Assembly: GCF_020382885.2 (NCBI RefSeq)
Contig: NC_058494.1
Coordinates: 27,414,329-27,478,328, forward strand
Source: Scatophagus argus
Lineage: Eukaryota > Chordata > Actinopteri > Scatophagidae
Reading direction: 5' to 3'
DNA: 64,000 nucleotides
The position numbers and the translations under genes were made by a program. The notes under the pieces are model-generated. The model ran no database searches and was not told the origin of the DNA. It saw only the letters and a program-made list of their open reading frames with translations. This document shows, in pieces, positions 1-12,607 of the stretch (its first letter is position 1; every line of letters starts with the position of its first letter).

Positions 1-643
1 CTTGTTACTGTGTGTGTGTGTGTATGATTGGCTTCTTGTGCTTAAAGAGTAACTAAACCCCTAAACCACATTTTTTTAATTAGATATCTAGTAGGGTTAC
101 CGTTGATTCAGGTCCAAGTCTTGACATTTTAGTGAAAAGTGTTTGAATTTCCAGTTTTGTGTTATGAATATGCATAGAGACTGCCCTCTACAGGTCAAAA
201 CCAGCTATTACAGCTGAGTTCTGTGAGTGGGGGCAGCCTACGTCACCAGCCACCCCTCCCATAACGCTGTTGCTTCTCACCTGCAGAAACACAACCGGAT
301 TGCTGCAGATTCGGTCTCGTTCTGGACACATTTTATGAATTTCTTGGTTAGCGGAAGTTAAGTCACAACTCCGGGGTTTAGTTACTAATGAACATTTTTA
401 GTTGCATAACAAATGTGTCCGAACTGAACGCAGGTTTGATGTGATTTCTTCTTCCTGTACGATAACCAAAATGTTTGCCATCAGTGTTTTAGATGTATCA
501 AAAAATCTGGACAGACAAGTTTTTAGAAGTTAATGTTTGAGTGTCTTCATCAGATGTCAAACTGAATGAAGGTTAAATCGTTGCACAACTTCAAATCTCT
601 TGTTTTTCAGGCGGAGTTCAGGCGTTGGGGAAACTTGTTTTAA
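1..643. other. Non-coding, no feature recognised
   Basis: A short TG run occurs at the left edge. Otherwise this is mixed-composition sequence with no open frame, RNA gene or repeat that I could name. Confidence 0.6.
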
Positions 644-692
644 ATAGATAGATAGATAGATAGATGCTTTATTGATCCCGAGGGAAATTCAA
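644..692 (+). repeat. GATA microsatellite joined to a dispersed-repeat tail
   Basis: About five TAGA units (644-665) run directly into GCTTTATTGATCCCGAGGG, a sequence I recall as the shared end of many fish retroposed repeats. A second tail of the same kind lies at 45900-45927. The body of the element is not recognisable here. Confidence 0.6.
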
Positions 693-1483
693 AGAAACTC
701 TCACTCTGCTCTCAGACGGGTCACAGTGTGTTTTCTGTGGTGTGTGTGTGTGTGTGTGTGAACATCTGGCCTGCTCTGACAAACCAGCTGAGGAACGCTG
801 ACCTTGCGTCTCCCGTCAGGATGAGCTGCTCGGTAATCCCATCAGTGTTTAATAACTGATCCCGGCGTTACGGCCTTCATTATATCAGAGGAATCAGGCT
901 CCGGGTTTCTTCTCGTGGCCCGCTGTGTTGGAATTGGCTCCCTGGCAATTTATTTTTCTATTAGCCGAGCCGTGTGAAGTGTGATTGGGCGTTGAGCCGC
1001 AGGTCGGTGGAGGGGCTGCTCGGCCTGATAACAGCACAGCGACTCTGCACTGATTGGGTGAAGATATGAAGCAGACGGCCGCTCGCAGTCCCTCAGCATG
1101 AAAACCTGAACTCATCCTTTTATTTCTGTTCCAACACGTGGCGCCGAAAATAAAATTAATGAGAGCACTGTGACAAACGTGGGCACGACGTCGAATGAAA
1201 CCCGATGGAACAAGCAGCCGGTCGATCGAGCTGAACGTGGTTCACCTTCTGCACTGAAGGAGCAGTTCGCTCAGTCGTTATCTGCTCAGCCTCACGCCGA
1301 CGGAGAGTCGGGTGAGCTTTTCATCGTCCAGCGAAAACAGCTGGAGCAGCTGGAGCAGATGGAGCCTTCTGTGGCCTCCAGTCCACCGTGAAAGGCCACT
1401 TAAGTCAGCTGGAGCCACAGACACCACATTCCTTAAAGCGAATAAATTCTAGTCAGCAGGACGAGTCGGCAGACGAGTGTGAT
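693..1483. other. Non-coding, one TG microsatellite
   Basis: A TG microsatellite lies at 740-760. Nothing else recognised; the short open frames here show no coding character. Confidence 0.6.
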
Positions 1484-1657
1484 GACGCAGTGAAGTCGCA
1501 GTGAAGACGCAGTGAAGACGCAGTGAAGACGCAGTGAAGACACAGTGAAGACACAGTGAAGTCGCAGTGAAGACAGTGAAGTCGCAGTGAAGACGCAGTG
1601 AAGACGCAGTGAAGACGCAGTGAAGTCGCAGTGAAGACACAGTGAAGTCGCAGTGAC
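1484..1657 (+). repeat. 11-bp minisatellite, about 16 units
   Basis: Tandem copies of the 11-mer GCAGTGAAGAC, with variants GCAGTGAAGTC and ACAGTGAAGAC, plus one shortened unit near 1567-1579. The only open frames are repeat translations with a three-unit amino-acid period and are not genes. Confidence 0.93.
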
Positions 1658-2149
1658 GCGTTGTCTGCTAACTGCTGAATCGTAGCTCAGTGCTGCTGAA
1701 GGCTGAAGACTGGCTGATGGGTGGATGTCATGATGTTATTGATTGAAAGTGGTCGGTTCAGGCCTTTCTAAGATCTCAAAGGTTTAAAAAGGCATTTCAT
1801 CTTGACTTTAAGTAGTCTGTGTGGTTAAGAAAGGTTGAAATATGGTTTGAAGCAGTCTGAAGCTGAAGTCCTTCAGCATGAGCCTAAAATAACACAAACA
1901 ATGAAAATCTGTCCTTTCAGTGGACAGCTGGAGGCTGTAGGTGTCAGTGACGAGAAGAGTCCGTCAGCTTGTATTTGGTTTCATCACAGAGACCGCAGAC
2001 CGACCTCAAACCGGCCGCGGTGCCGGGAACAGTAAGTCCACGGAGCTCTGCAGCAGGTCCCACACGCAGGAGAGCCAGAGCTGCTGTGAGCTGGATTATC
2101 CTACAGGGGGCAGTGCGTAGCCTCCGCCTCTCCGTCCGTCTCCCTCCAC
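1658..2149. other. Non-coding, nothing recognised
   Basis: Unremarkable sequence between the 11-bp minisatellite and the candidate element at 2150. No gene, repeat or motif cluster stands out. Confidence 0.55.
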
Positions 2150-2590
2150 GGGCTTTAATCATTCGTCAGGCATAATAAGGGAAGCATTTATAGTCATATC
2201 CCTGTAATAAAAGAGGTGTCTCTTTGTCCTTTTTCATTCAGCACATTGTCACAACCCAGAGCCTTAATCCTGCAAACTGACGGACAGTTGCATCCTGGGA
2301 AACGAGCCGCATGCCATTGTTTGAGAGAGTCAAATCTGTTAAGCCCTATTTCTTTTGTGGGTATTTGCATACTCGGAAGTATTCTTTTACTGAAGGGCCA
2401 AATCCCCCTTGTGTGTGATGCGAGGCATTTTTAGTATCATTTGTGAAGTATCTACATGCACTATTAGCGCTGCATAATACCCACATATAATACGCTGGCA
2501 TAATCTTGCAGATAAGGAGGATTTTTCTAAAGTGTAGCTTTACGTCGGGATGAAACGCTGCAATTTCAAGCAGATTCAAACGGGCTCAAA
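2150..2590. promoter_or_regulatory. Candidate conserved non-coding element
   Basis: A repeat-free block with moderate AT content and dense ATTA/TAAT cores, including an OTX-type TAATCC at 2265-2270. No coding frame survives. The regulatory role is inferred only from composition and from lying in the gene-poor flank of otx1. Confidence 0.28.
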
Positions 2591-5500
2591 TGTCATCAGA
2601 AATGTCAAGTGCCTCTGCAGTGGCAGGATACCAGGATGCCTTTTTTATCGTCTTCATCACCCGCCTGATTCCTCAAATTTACCTCCCAGTTGAAAGGCCC
2701 GGCTCGGCTCAGACCGCCGCCATGTAACGGGTCTGGTGCTGTAATACAGACGGCTACCTCTGACTCACCTGGCCTCTCTCGTCCTCTATTTTCTCTGCTG
2801 GTCTTTCTGTTTTGTCTTCCTCCTTCCCCCCTCCTCACCTCCGCCTCCCACTCGTTCCTCTCTGATTATGGCCGGATGGCTTTCCCTCCTCCAGCAGAGT
2901 TTCTCTGACTGACTGATAAACTGTTTGTTATCTGTACGGCACACTGCGGTCCACACATTCACTTTCTCTGCAGGCCTTTTCTCCGCTGCTCTCTGGAGTC
3001 CCTTCTGCAGAAGCTCTGATAAGATTGTCGAGTTGAGATGGACGGCAGATGGAGAGCTGAGGAGCGACGGCGTGTTCTGGTAAAGAAAAACCCACAGTAT
3101 CTACCTTATGTCTACTGTCTGTTGGCTTTTATTGTCTGAAGAAGTTGCACAAAAACTGATGCAGGTCATCATTTGCTTTGCAGGGTTTGATTTTCTGATG
3201 AAAGAGCCCGCGTTAGGCCTCCAAACTGGCAGCCCTTCAGTCACCACAAAATGACTTCAGGGTTTAAAGCTAATAATCCTGATCATCTCTGAAATGTAAA
3301 GAATTCTTCTTCTTCACCAAACCCGAGCCCCCATCTCAGAGGTCCTCACCAGAAAGACGACTGCACCGGCTGATCTTTACGTTCAGGGTTTTCCGCACGT
3401 GCAGCCCCTCGTGGTCACGCCCATAATGACTGATGTCTCGCAGAGGAAGTGTGAGGAGGAGGTCGACGTTGCTTTCTTCTAACCGTAACTACAAAAATGT
3501 AACAAGTACTTTTAGTTTCCAACAGCTAAGCAAACTTTGACCGCAGAGGTGGAAGGCTGAAGAAAGCTGTTTTTGTTCTTACTGACTGTTTTGGAAGGCT
3601 GAGGTTATTGTTTCAAGCCAGGGTTTGAGGGAGCACAAACAGAACGTAGGCAACCTCATCCCTCCGTTCAGAGTCTTTGTGTGTTTGCATGTGAGGGATG
3701 TTTCACCGTGTTGCACCATTACTTTTCCCTCCTGTTCTTTCCAATGTCACACAGTTAAGGAATCTGCAGCCGCTCTGCATCTGTTCTCTGTTCTCTGTTT
3801 GTCTGTTTGTTTTGTTCTTTCCTCCTGTGTATTTAAGCGTCGCTTTCTGCCGGCGAGGGACACATGAAAAGAGCCACGGCACGAACAGAAAACAAGCCCT
3901 CGGAGACGAGGAGGAGGAGGAGGATGAAATGACAACACGACGAAGGAAACAAGGCCCAGGAATAAGCTGCGATTAAACCGAAAAACAATCAAACTGCAGA
4001 GATGAGAAGAAGAAGAGGCAGAAAAACACACACACACAACAATGAAAGCAAATAAAAGAGGCAAACAGGGGAATGTGGTGTTCGTGAAAAGACCCTGGCG
4101 AGAGCAAATTACACCGAGTGCCAGTTCTGGATGGCTGGCATCAAAGGGAAGCGAGTTGTTGGAAAATGGAAACCGTTTCACAGTGTAAATGACACTGCTG
4201 GATATCACTGCAAGAGAGCGAATTTGGGATGAGAGAACGAAGCAACACAAACCTTACATCTCCCTATTACAGGTGAGAACGAAGACCAGGTCCACACGAA
4301 TGCAGACAGCATTTATGTGTCCAAACTTTTCAGACTTTCACCTTCCAACTTGAGCTTCAGCTTCGGGGAAACGTCACATGTTGTGAACACCGCAGTGACA
4401 TCTCATCAAGATAATATGATGAACTTGAAACCTGCTTAATCACACGTGCGGCAGTTACCTTGTTGTTTGTGTCCGTCTGGTGATGGTAATCTAAATATTC
4501 ATTCTCTTTTAGCTCTGATTATGGTCTCCACCAACTCCTGGGATAATTATCTGGCTCTTTATTTGTGTCTGTCTGCAGTCTGCTGCTGAGCAGGAAGTGT
4601 AAGGTGGATTTTTACAGCTGTTTCTTTGCTATGAAGATGACGCTGTGATAACAGCGGGAGTGAACAGTAAAGGTGTGGCTGGACAGGTGAACACTGAACT
4701 CACTTCAAAGGTCTGCAAAGCTGAGAAGAGCTGCTGATCACTTTAACATGATGAAAAAAATCTCAATTACATGATAAGTTATCCATTGCCTTATAAACAA
4801 TTCATCAAAATGATTTTCTGAATGCATCTAATGCATTAAGTTTTTCATGTGGTTGATCAGCTATTCCCAAAATTAAATTCTTAAATCTTCTATAAATGTA
4901 AATGAATGTTTTGTCCTCCCCGAGTGCCTTCCACTCCTCTACAGCGTGCAACCCTGGCGATCCCAACGTTGGCTTGGAAATTGAGTTAGCTAACATTAAC
5001 AAACGAGTGGCACCAACACAAAGAAAGAAGCCAAAGCTAACATTTCTGCAAATAATGTCAAACACATTGCGTAAAAGCAGCAGGTTAAACATTAGATCAA
5101 TAGATATTACATAGATGTTTGCTTGCACACTGATGAATTGCTAGCAGGCTAATGCATCAAATGCTGTCTTGACTAAACACCTCAGCTGATTCGTCCAGAC
5201 TCTCGGGGCTAATTGGCTGGTACTTGGCCAGCTTTCCGTTCTCAAATCACTTTGTTCAGCTGTTGTAGTGGGAAGGCAGGCGCAGGATCCACGCAGTGTA
5301 GTCAAGTTACAGCAAGCTAACCTTAGCTTGCTAGCTCACTAAAGTTATCACTTGTAAAATAGCATTCGAGCATGTCACTACCTGACTTTAGCACTTCACC
5401 AGTCTGAAGCAGATAAATCAAGTGGTTATGTAACATATGCATTACTTTATAGTCATATTGTCCCAATGAAACCCCTGGATTCTCAGTGAGACTCAGATTA

Positions 5501-6729
5501 TGTTCATTCCAGGTTAGCATGTGCACCTTTACAGACAGTCAGTTTGAACAGCAGGTCTACTGAGGAAAGTGACATGTTGGTTTGGTTTTCTACAACTTCT
5601 ACTGTGTTAAAAACAAAAAAATAAAGTCTGTTCTTTGTTTTGTTTTGGTTTATTTGTCTGGTTTTTGGTCGTTTTGGAAGAAAGTTTTCCTGAATGCTCA
5701 TTACATTTGCTTAAAATGAGCTTAATATTATTAGGGCCAACCCAGAGCAGTGAAAAGGGCAGAATTTATCTGAATGTGTAGCTTATGAATAAATTTGACT
5801 TCCTCAGCGGTGTGTCGTCTCTCGTCTGTCCCTGCAGAGGTGCAGCGCTCTGGTTTTTGTGTTGTTCCAGTTCAGCGGCTCTCTGACGTCCCCACACTGA
5901 GGCTTTTATGACAGATGAAGACTTTTTAACTGCCTCTGTGTGAAGGCAGTGGACTGGCTCTTCTTAATTAGTGCTTTGTCTCTCCTCAGAAGTGACCTTT
6001 TCTCTTCTGCACTTTGGCTCCTCCGCTGTGTGTTTCCTCTGTTTTACATGGCTGCTGGTGCGTGGCTGTCCTCTGGGTGCTGCAGCACTTCATGTAGCCA
6101 GGGTTCAATCAAGTCAATGTTAGGATTTATTTTAGTCAATATTAAATAAAGGCCCATCAGTGGTGTTCACTTCAGACCTCCGTCCTACCTTCCACCCCTC
6201 ACCACAGCGACAGAAAGTGGAAAAGCTGATTGTTAAATGTTTAAAATAACTGGGGCTGTACAGCATTTCATTTCACAGCCATCCAGATCGCAGCAGATCA
6301 AAGATAAGCAATTAAGCCCAAAGAAATAACGATAAGCCAGTCTGTGCTTTAGAGCCACAACAAAATCTGACTTTCATAGCAAATAACGTAGTCTAATCAA
6401 TAATCAATGCAAACAGAAGGCGGCTTAAGGAAACTACATTGTTTGAAAAATAGATACAGGTGTTTTAGCATAAGCAGAAAACGATGAGCATTAATTGTAT
6501 TTTATGTTAGCAGAGCTGCTGAAATGATCCAAAAATGTTGATATGTCTGAGACTTTTAAATGAAATGTAGTTTTGGTTAGTTTGATTTAATTCGTTTCTT
6601 TTCTCTGACCCAACCAGCCCACAGACCATATGAGGAAGCTCAACTTCACGTCTGCAGCTGAAATCTGTGAGGCACAGTTTCAAACATGCTTCATCGGTGA
6701 GTAAGAGTCTGCACCGGTTACTAATGCAT

Positions 6730-6730
<1 letters not shown>
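2591..6730. other. Non-coding intergenic stretch
   Basis: Ordinary intergenic sequence with a small GGA-rich tract at 3909-3923 and a short CA run near 4028. The longest reverse-strand open frame, 3747-4250, is low-complexity with no recognised domain. No repeat family or RNA gene was identified. Confidence 0.5.

Positions 6731-6762
<32 letters not shown>
6731..6762. repeat. CA microsatellite (about 16 units)
   Basis: A perfect CA dinucleotide run, flanked by ordinary non-coding DNA on both sides. Confidence 0.97.
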
Positions 6763-6764
<2 letters not shown>

Positions 6765-7139
6765 GGTTTCCAGGCTCCACCATGGCTTTCCAGCTCGAGG
6801 ACCCTCCACCACCACCGTCACCTCCTCCATTTGGAGAATCAGAGATGACCTTTGCATGAATAAAGTCAAAGAGGATTAAGACAGAAGAGACCTTCGCAAT
6901 GTCGGCCGAGGGGAGAAGTGGGTGCATCCTCCTTTGAACGTGGCTTGAGTTTCGATGTCTCCGCCCGCCTGAAGGCCACGCCGCGTGTGTCTGAGCATGT
7001 GATGCGTTTGCATGTAGGCTGCGGAAAAACAAAAGAAAACACAGCTCTGTGAGACACGAGGAAACGTCCTGAGGAATGTGTCTAATCACGCTCTGATGGT
7101 TGAGTTACTGTCAGAGTCGCTCGTCTGTTTCGCTGGAGG

Positions 7140-7410
7140 CGATAAGATCTCTGGTTAATATTCTTACCTGATTTGTATCACAGCCGAGCTAATCCATACG
7201 TTACACGATGTGCAAACACAGAATCTATTTGCTTCAGTAACAGATCCGTCCATCATGCTACCAGGATTACAACAGTTTAGATTAGCTGCCCGTCTCTGCC
7301 GCTTCAGCGCAGCTCGACTCCCATCAGGATTAATGGAATCCCATTTTGCTGTTATTACCTTTATAATACCTGTCATCTTCACCTGGAGCAACTCACACCT
7401 CATCAACTGT
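7140..7410. promoter_or_regulatory. Candidate enhancer with three K50-homeodomain sites
   Basis: Three OTX/PITX/bicoid-type hexamers occur within 143 bp: TAATCC at 7190-7195, GGATTA at 7264-7269 and GGATTA at 7327-7332. The surroundings are repeat-free with many ATTA cores. OTX proteins bind this hexamer, so auto- or cross-regulation is possible. The motifs are seen; the function is inferred. Confidence 0.3.
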
Positions 7411-8835
7411 TCGAATGATTACGTTAAAAGACAAAACTTTGAGTTGAAAATCATTCTGGGAAATCACTGCAGGCTTTGGGCTGGTGGGTGAGCATTAAAA
7501 TCAGGACATCTTAAACAGTCTGAGTCTGCAGAACCTGCCTGATTCCTCATGAATCCCATCGACCAATCAGATGCGAGCAAACTGATTTCTTCCCCTCTCA
7601 GTCAACCCATGAAAAGAGAGCTGAAGTGAAGCTAGAAATCCACCCCTTGAACAGGATCTTCCTCAACACCACGTTTCTGCTCTTAGCTGCCTTTAACACA
7701 CACCCTTTACAGCACGGGCCAGTCGCCACAGTAAAATGTTGGCATTGTTGGCTTATGCAAACCACAGATGTGGAACATGTGCACGTTTCAGCAGCATGAC
7801 AGGAATTTTACGTTGCTCTGGTGATTAGAGAATACAGCTCAGACCTGGTAAATATACTCAGATTACTCAGAAGCAGATTCGATGCTTCAGAAGGTGTAAA
7901 ACAGCGCAGTGAAGAGGACTGGTCTGCACCTCGCTGTGTGTGATGGATTCACTCGTCCTTCCTCCACTCGCTTCATACGAGCTCTTTGCGTTGCCTCGTT
8001 GTTTTCTGAAGCCGCCTGAGGAGGAACAACATGACACAAAACAAATTAGTAACAAAAACACGTGATTGTGTTTGGGATCCCCCCACTCCTCACTCTGCAC
8101 ACTGGGGGCCATCGCTGAAAAACCTTCCAAGATCACTTTCCAGAAAAACAAAAGGGGAAAAGAAAACTGTGGAGCGGGCAGGCCACAGCCCTGAGGATTA
8201 TTCTCCTAGTGTTACATGGATTAGCAGCAGCCCAACCTTTGACTCCCGTTAGGGCCGACTTGACTTGTGGCTCTGTTCAGGCGGGGAGGGGCCTCGCTCG
8301 TTATTATGACATGTACACGTGATTCTGCTCAGGCTGCAGGATGAATAAACTGTAGGGGTCTTCATGGCACCTGCACGGGCCCTTAGCTGCCCCGCCGGAA
8401 GGTAGTTCTTGTTAGAAGGGTTTGTTTTTTGGAATATGTCTGGGAATGCCACTGTCTTGTTAAAATCATACATTTCTGAAATGTTCAAACTTTCTGGATT
8501 GTTCTGTGGTTGGCCTGAAGTCTGTCACATAACCATGTTTCCATTTGTTCCATTTCCTTTGCTTCCACTGTTTGTGCTAAGCTAAGCTAACCACAGCCAA
8601 ACATGTTTCTCCATATGTTTGTCTGAGCTGCTTCATTATTGATTATATTGTTATATTACCGGGCCCCTTCAGCTCAGTTCTGGTCTCTGGTCTGGTTCAG
8701 AGGGAGGACGGCTGTGATCACCTCATTTCTCTTTGTGTCTGCTCCTTGACTTCGGTTTCTGTGAGGCTAAACGGCTTCATGTTTTCAGTCAACAGAAGTG
8801 GAGTAAGAATAGCACACAGAAATTATACTCATCAT

Positions 8836-8838
<3 letters not shown>
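7411..8838. other. Non-coding intergenic stretch
   Basis: No gene recognised. A short word TAAGCTAAGCTAACC at 8578-8592 resembles the end of the TTAGCTTAGC-type dispersed repeat seen at 53745, in the opposite orientation. It is too short to classify. Confidence 0.5.

Positions 8839-8878
<40 letters not shown>
8839..8878. repeat. GT microsatellite (20 units)
   Basis: A perfect GT run ending in TTCAGC. No other structure. Confidence 0.97.
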
Positions 8879-8879
<1 letters not shown>

Positions 8880-9149
8880 CAGCTCTCATGTTAAGTCCCT
8901 GCAGATCTCCCAAATACCCATGCACATGTGTATAGAAACAATTTCCAAAGCCCTGTGTAATCTTCCTTTTTACTGCGCTCTTAGTTTCATCTGCAGGGGA
9001 TTACTGTACCTCCTTTTTCTGTGTGGAATCTGCAGGAGGAGGAGGGACGTACAAAATGGCGGAAAAGGGAAAACAAATTGTAGCGTAATCTGTGCAGAGA
9101 AAAGACGGCTGAGTGAGGGAGTCCCTCAGACCCTCCATCTTTTTTCGGG

Positions 9150-9520
9150 CCAGAAAATCCCATAATCCTCCATGTTTGATGTCTCAAAGCTAATGGCGTT
9201 TATTAGGACAGCCCAAAAGGCGCTTTGTCTGCGGCGCGGTTGCCGTTGAGGTTTTGAATGACATTGCAGGCGGAGAGCTGGTAACTTTAGCTTAATCTGG
9301 GCTTATCCGGCCCCGATGCATGCACAGGTGTGTGGCCCTTAAGCCCAGAGGAGGCCTGGCTCTCCTGTGTGAGCCAAAGATCAATCCTGCTCCAGGGGCC
9401 GAAGACGGCCAGGGGAACACACAGTGCACCTTTAACCCAGGAGGCTTTACCCCCTCGTGAACTGAACTGCCTATTATCACATTTTAATTAAAGGACTGCT
9501 CCCTTTCCCTCGGTCTGCTC
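9150..9520. promoter_or_regulatory. Candidate conserved non-coding element
   Basis: A repeat-free block with a TAATCC site at 9163-9168, a GCATGC palindrome near 9320, and TTTAATTAAAGG at 9483-9494. It lacks a coding frame. The assignment rests on composition and position only. Confidence 0.27.
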
Positions 9521-10059
9521 ACAAAGATATGAAACCTTTTCCTGCTGAATCAGTTTGAATTTCGTGAAGCAAGTCAAGCAGGTTGAATCATCCGGAGGGT
9601 TTTTCTTTTGACCCCTGCGTCCACCCCAAACGTCTTCAGCTTTGTTCTTTGGCCCAAAATCCCGTCGGTTCACATATGGCTGTAGGTGTTTTTATCATAT
9701 GAGCTCCGGACGGTGTCCAGGAGGAGTGATCTGTAATGATGACCACACTACATACTGAAACAGTAAAAGGAAGTGACCTCAACACGCCGCTCGCTGTGAG
9801 CTCTGCAGACTGGATCGGACTCTGTCAGACGTTAAACTGTGTTTAATGTATGGACGTTTGCGTTGAACGTACGGCTCGTGTGGGTTCAGCAGGTCTTTGA
9901 CGGCGTTGAAGTCATGCAGTAGCTGATGAGCTGCTGGTGCTGCGTCAGGCTTAACTTCTAAACATCATTCACGGTTACTACAACACGCAATGCTGTTGTG
10001 ATGTCACAGCGTTTTATTTGTTGTTATACGTGACATCTGATGATTCTGTCACAGAAACC
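9521..10059. other. Non-coding, nothing recognised
   Basis: Ordinary intergenic sequence without repeats or coding signal. Confidence 0.5.
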
Positions 10060-10470
10060 TGGGATTTGTGTTTACAACAGTGACCGACTTTTATTCTTTA
10101 TTCTTTTATTCGTGCACTTCAGCATGCATGAAATTTGACCTCAGATTACATGCAAACGCGGGAAAAATTCCACTTAGAACTTCAATAATCCTTAAAACAT
10201 TTTGGGATTTTTGCCAAATTTCCGAAACCAGATCAGCTCTTTCGTATCTGGTCATACCTGTCTGCTTCGTGTTTCTGACCGACATTTCGGAGCAGGATGA
10301 CATTGCTGCTGCTGCCTCTGAATGGTGAAGGCTTTCTGACCAAGGACTGCTGAGTGTCTTATTGGATTTGGAAGCCACTCCTTCAATAAAAAGAATGAAT
10401 TTCCCATAATTCAATAACAAGAAATCAAGGCCAGCGGCCCACTGATCCATAAACACTACGATGATGAGGT
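10060..10470. promoter_or_regulatory. Candidate conserved non-coding element
   Basis: A repeat-free, AT-moderate block with GCATGCATGAAATTT, an AATAATCC site and AATTTCC-type words. Both strands have open frames of about 90-130 codons, but neither resembles a known protein. This suggests chance openness, not coding. Confidence 0.27.
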
Positions 10471-11805
10471 CATCTCCCTCCGCACGCCAGCACATGATGC
10501 AGGATCAGCTTCAGAGCGGCTGTGCTGCGAGTAAAGAGGCACGACGACAGCCTTTGCTTCATGTTTTAAATACAGTAAGTCTGCTATACTTTTGGATGCC
10601 TGACGACGAGGACGACCAAAGACATGCAGCGAATGAACAAGTTGTTTTTCCTCGGTTTTGTCCAAGGCCACGGAGATGTTTTCACACCTTTGGGGCGTGG
10701 CTGCCATCTTCACCAAAAACCCCTCATGATGTGTCCAAACCCTGCATTTCTTCAATTGCTACCATCGTCCGTCAAATTACACGCTTAGTGGCTTTGTGTT
10801 CCGTGGGGGGTGACGCTGCCCCCTCGGCCCTGCGGTCACAATCCCCGTGGATTCACACAACCCTCATTTTCTTTTCCTTTCCCACAGAAGGAGCCGTTTG
10901 CACAGACTGAGACGGCACGCATCACTTCCTGTCAGGTACAGAAACGCGTCAGCATCGTGAACGTTTCCCTGTTGATGTTTCAACTGTCTCTCTGCCTCAC
11001 CTTTCGCCTCTCGGAAGCTTTGTCACTCAAAGCTTCTTTGCACCTTTTTTGGGCAAAGCAGGATGAATTCCCATCCTGGTCAAAACGTGTGCATGAGGAC
11101 GACCAACAGGGGGCGTCAGCCGGCAGCGTAACGCTCGCATGTGCTGCCTCTGAAGCAGTCAGAGCTGCCGGTTTAACCCTCTCTCATTCCACAGCAAGGC
11201 CTCAGCAGTCGCTCACCGTGATCTGAGCTGGATCAGAGTCAGAAGATGGTCGTGATTTTGTGTGGCTTTTGGCAAACCTCCACAGGCGCGTCAGCACACA
11301 CAAAACACACAGATTTGAGTCCACACTGTGGGGTTACACACACACAAAAGCCAGAATGACATCAACTTTATACCCGCACCAGAAGAGCAGAAACATCTGT
11401 TTGCTGTAAAACATTTAAAGGGTATAAAACATAAAAAAATCAGTCTCACACAGAAGTCCTGCAGTACCTCCACGTATCTCAGCTCAAAATAAATAAATAC
11501 TGTATGTAACACTGGGCAGCAGATGAATTTAGATTTCTTGTATTTCTTGAATGTAGTCAGTTATAATCAGTACAAATTACACGTCAGTTTTTGTAATCAG
11601 TAGCCACCAGAATTTGAGCTCCACAAATATTCTTTTTTCTTTTAAAATGTCTCCAAACATTTTCAATGCAAATTGGCTGCATTTCCTCTACAAAATATTT
11701 CGATTTGGTCAGAGCAGCACGTCTGCAGCCGGACCGAAGACTGTGGCATCAAACAATGTGTGTTTTTATTAACCGTCAGAAAACACAATAATACTGGGTT
11801 GTGCA

Positions 11806-11839
<34 letters not shown>

Positions 11840-12393
11840 ATCTAGGTGTCTCATTCTGGTTGGTTCTCTAATCCAGCGCTCGATAAGGCTTCAAAGCAGC
11901 ACGTTATTAACGACGTCTGATTATCCACGGCTACGAGCAAATGACCCTTCATTATTGAATAGACTGATTCCTCCGTTCAGCGTGTTGCTCTGCAGACTGA
12001 GAGAGCCTGCAGGGCAACACGCTTTTATGGCAGACAACATGAAGATCTGTGAGATGTAAGCGTCTAATCTGAGGTAACGCACTGCTGTGATGTCCAGCCG
12101 TGGGTTTCATACCTGAGAGGTGGTTCAGTCCTGCTGTTCAGGGTGCCGAGACCTGCTGACACCCTGCAGAAAGCAGCACACTTGTACTCTCTACAGGTGC
12201 TCGGATCATTTAAGCCCTGTGATTGTGTATGTTTGTACAGCACACAATGTACTAGAGTCCCCAGTACCCATATCTGTACATCATTAGTTATCAAACTGAG
12301 GAGTGAAGTCCCACAGTGGGGAAATTCTCAAGGATGACGTTTAGGATTTTTGGGATAATAGAAACATGTTTCCTATACTTAGGAAAAATCTCT
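10471..12393. other. Non-coding intergenic stretch with a GT microsatellite
   Basis: It contains a GT run at 11809-11838. Two adjoining open frames at 10461-11226 show no recognisable domain. The last 50 bp (TTAGGAT-rich) lead into the minisatellite-bearing element that follows. Confidence 0.5.
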
Positions 12394-12607
12394 CCTTAGG
12401 ATATGAATTTGGCTATGCTCACAAAAAGATCACCTTAGAATCCTAATTTAGGATAACGGAAACCCTGTCCTAAACTCAAATTCAAACTCAAAATAAATTC
12501 CAAAATAAAACACCGCTGTTGTCAGGTCTGTATGGAAATGACAAAGTAGACTGACAACATGAGCACTGAAATATTATAACTGAAATGCCACTCAGACTGT
12601 AAGTGTT
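12394..12607 (+). repeat. Minisatellite-associated unique leader, copy 1
   Basis: About 210 bp starting at TTAGGATATGAATTTGGC. It matches 16003-16210 with about a dozen mismatches and one 6-bp indel (roughly 94% by eye). In both places it runs straight into 29-bp tandem units. Unlike copy 2, this copy is not bounded by direct repeats, so it is the likelier source. Confidence 0.9.

Noticed and set aside
3747..4250. 167-codon reverse-strand open frame
   Set aside because: Low-complexity composition, no domain, no splice or promoter context.
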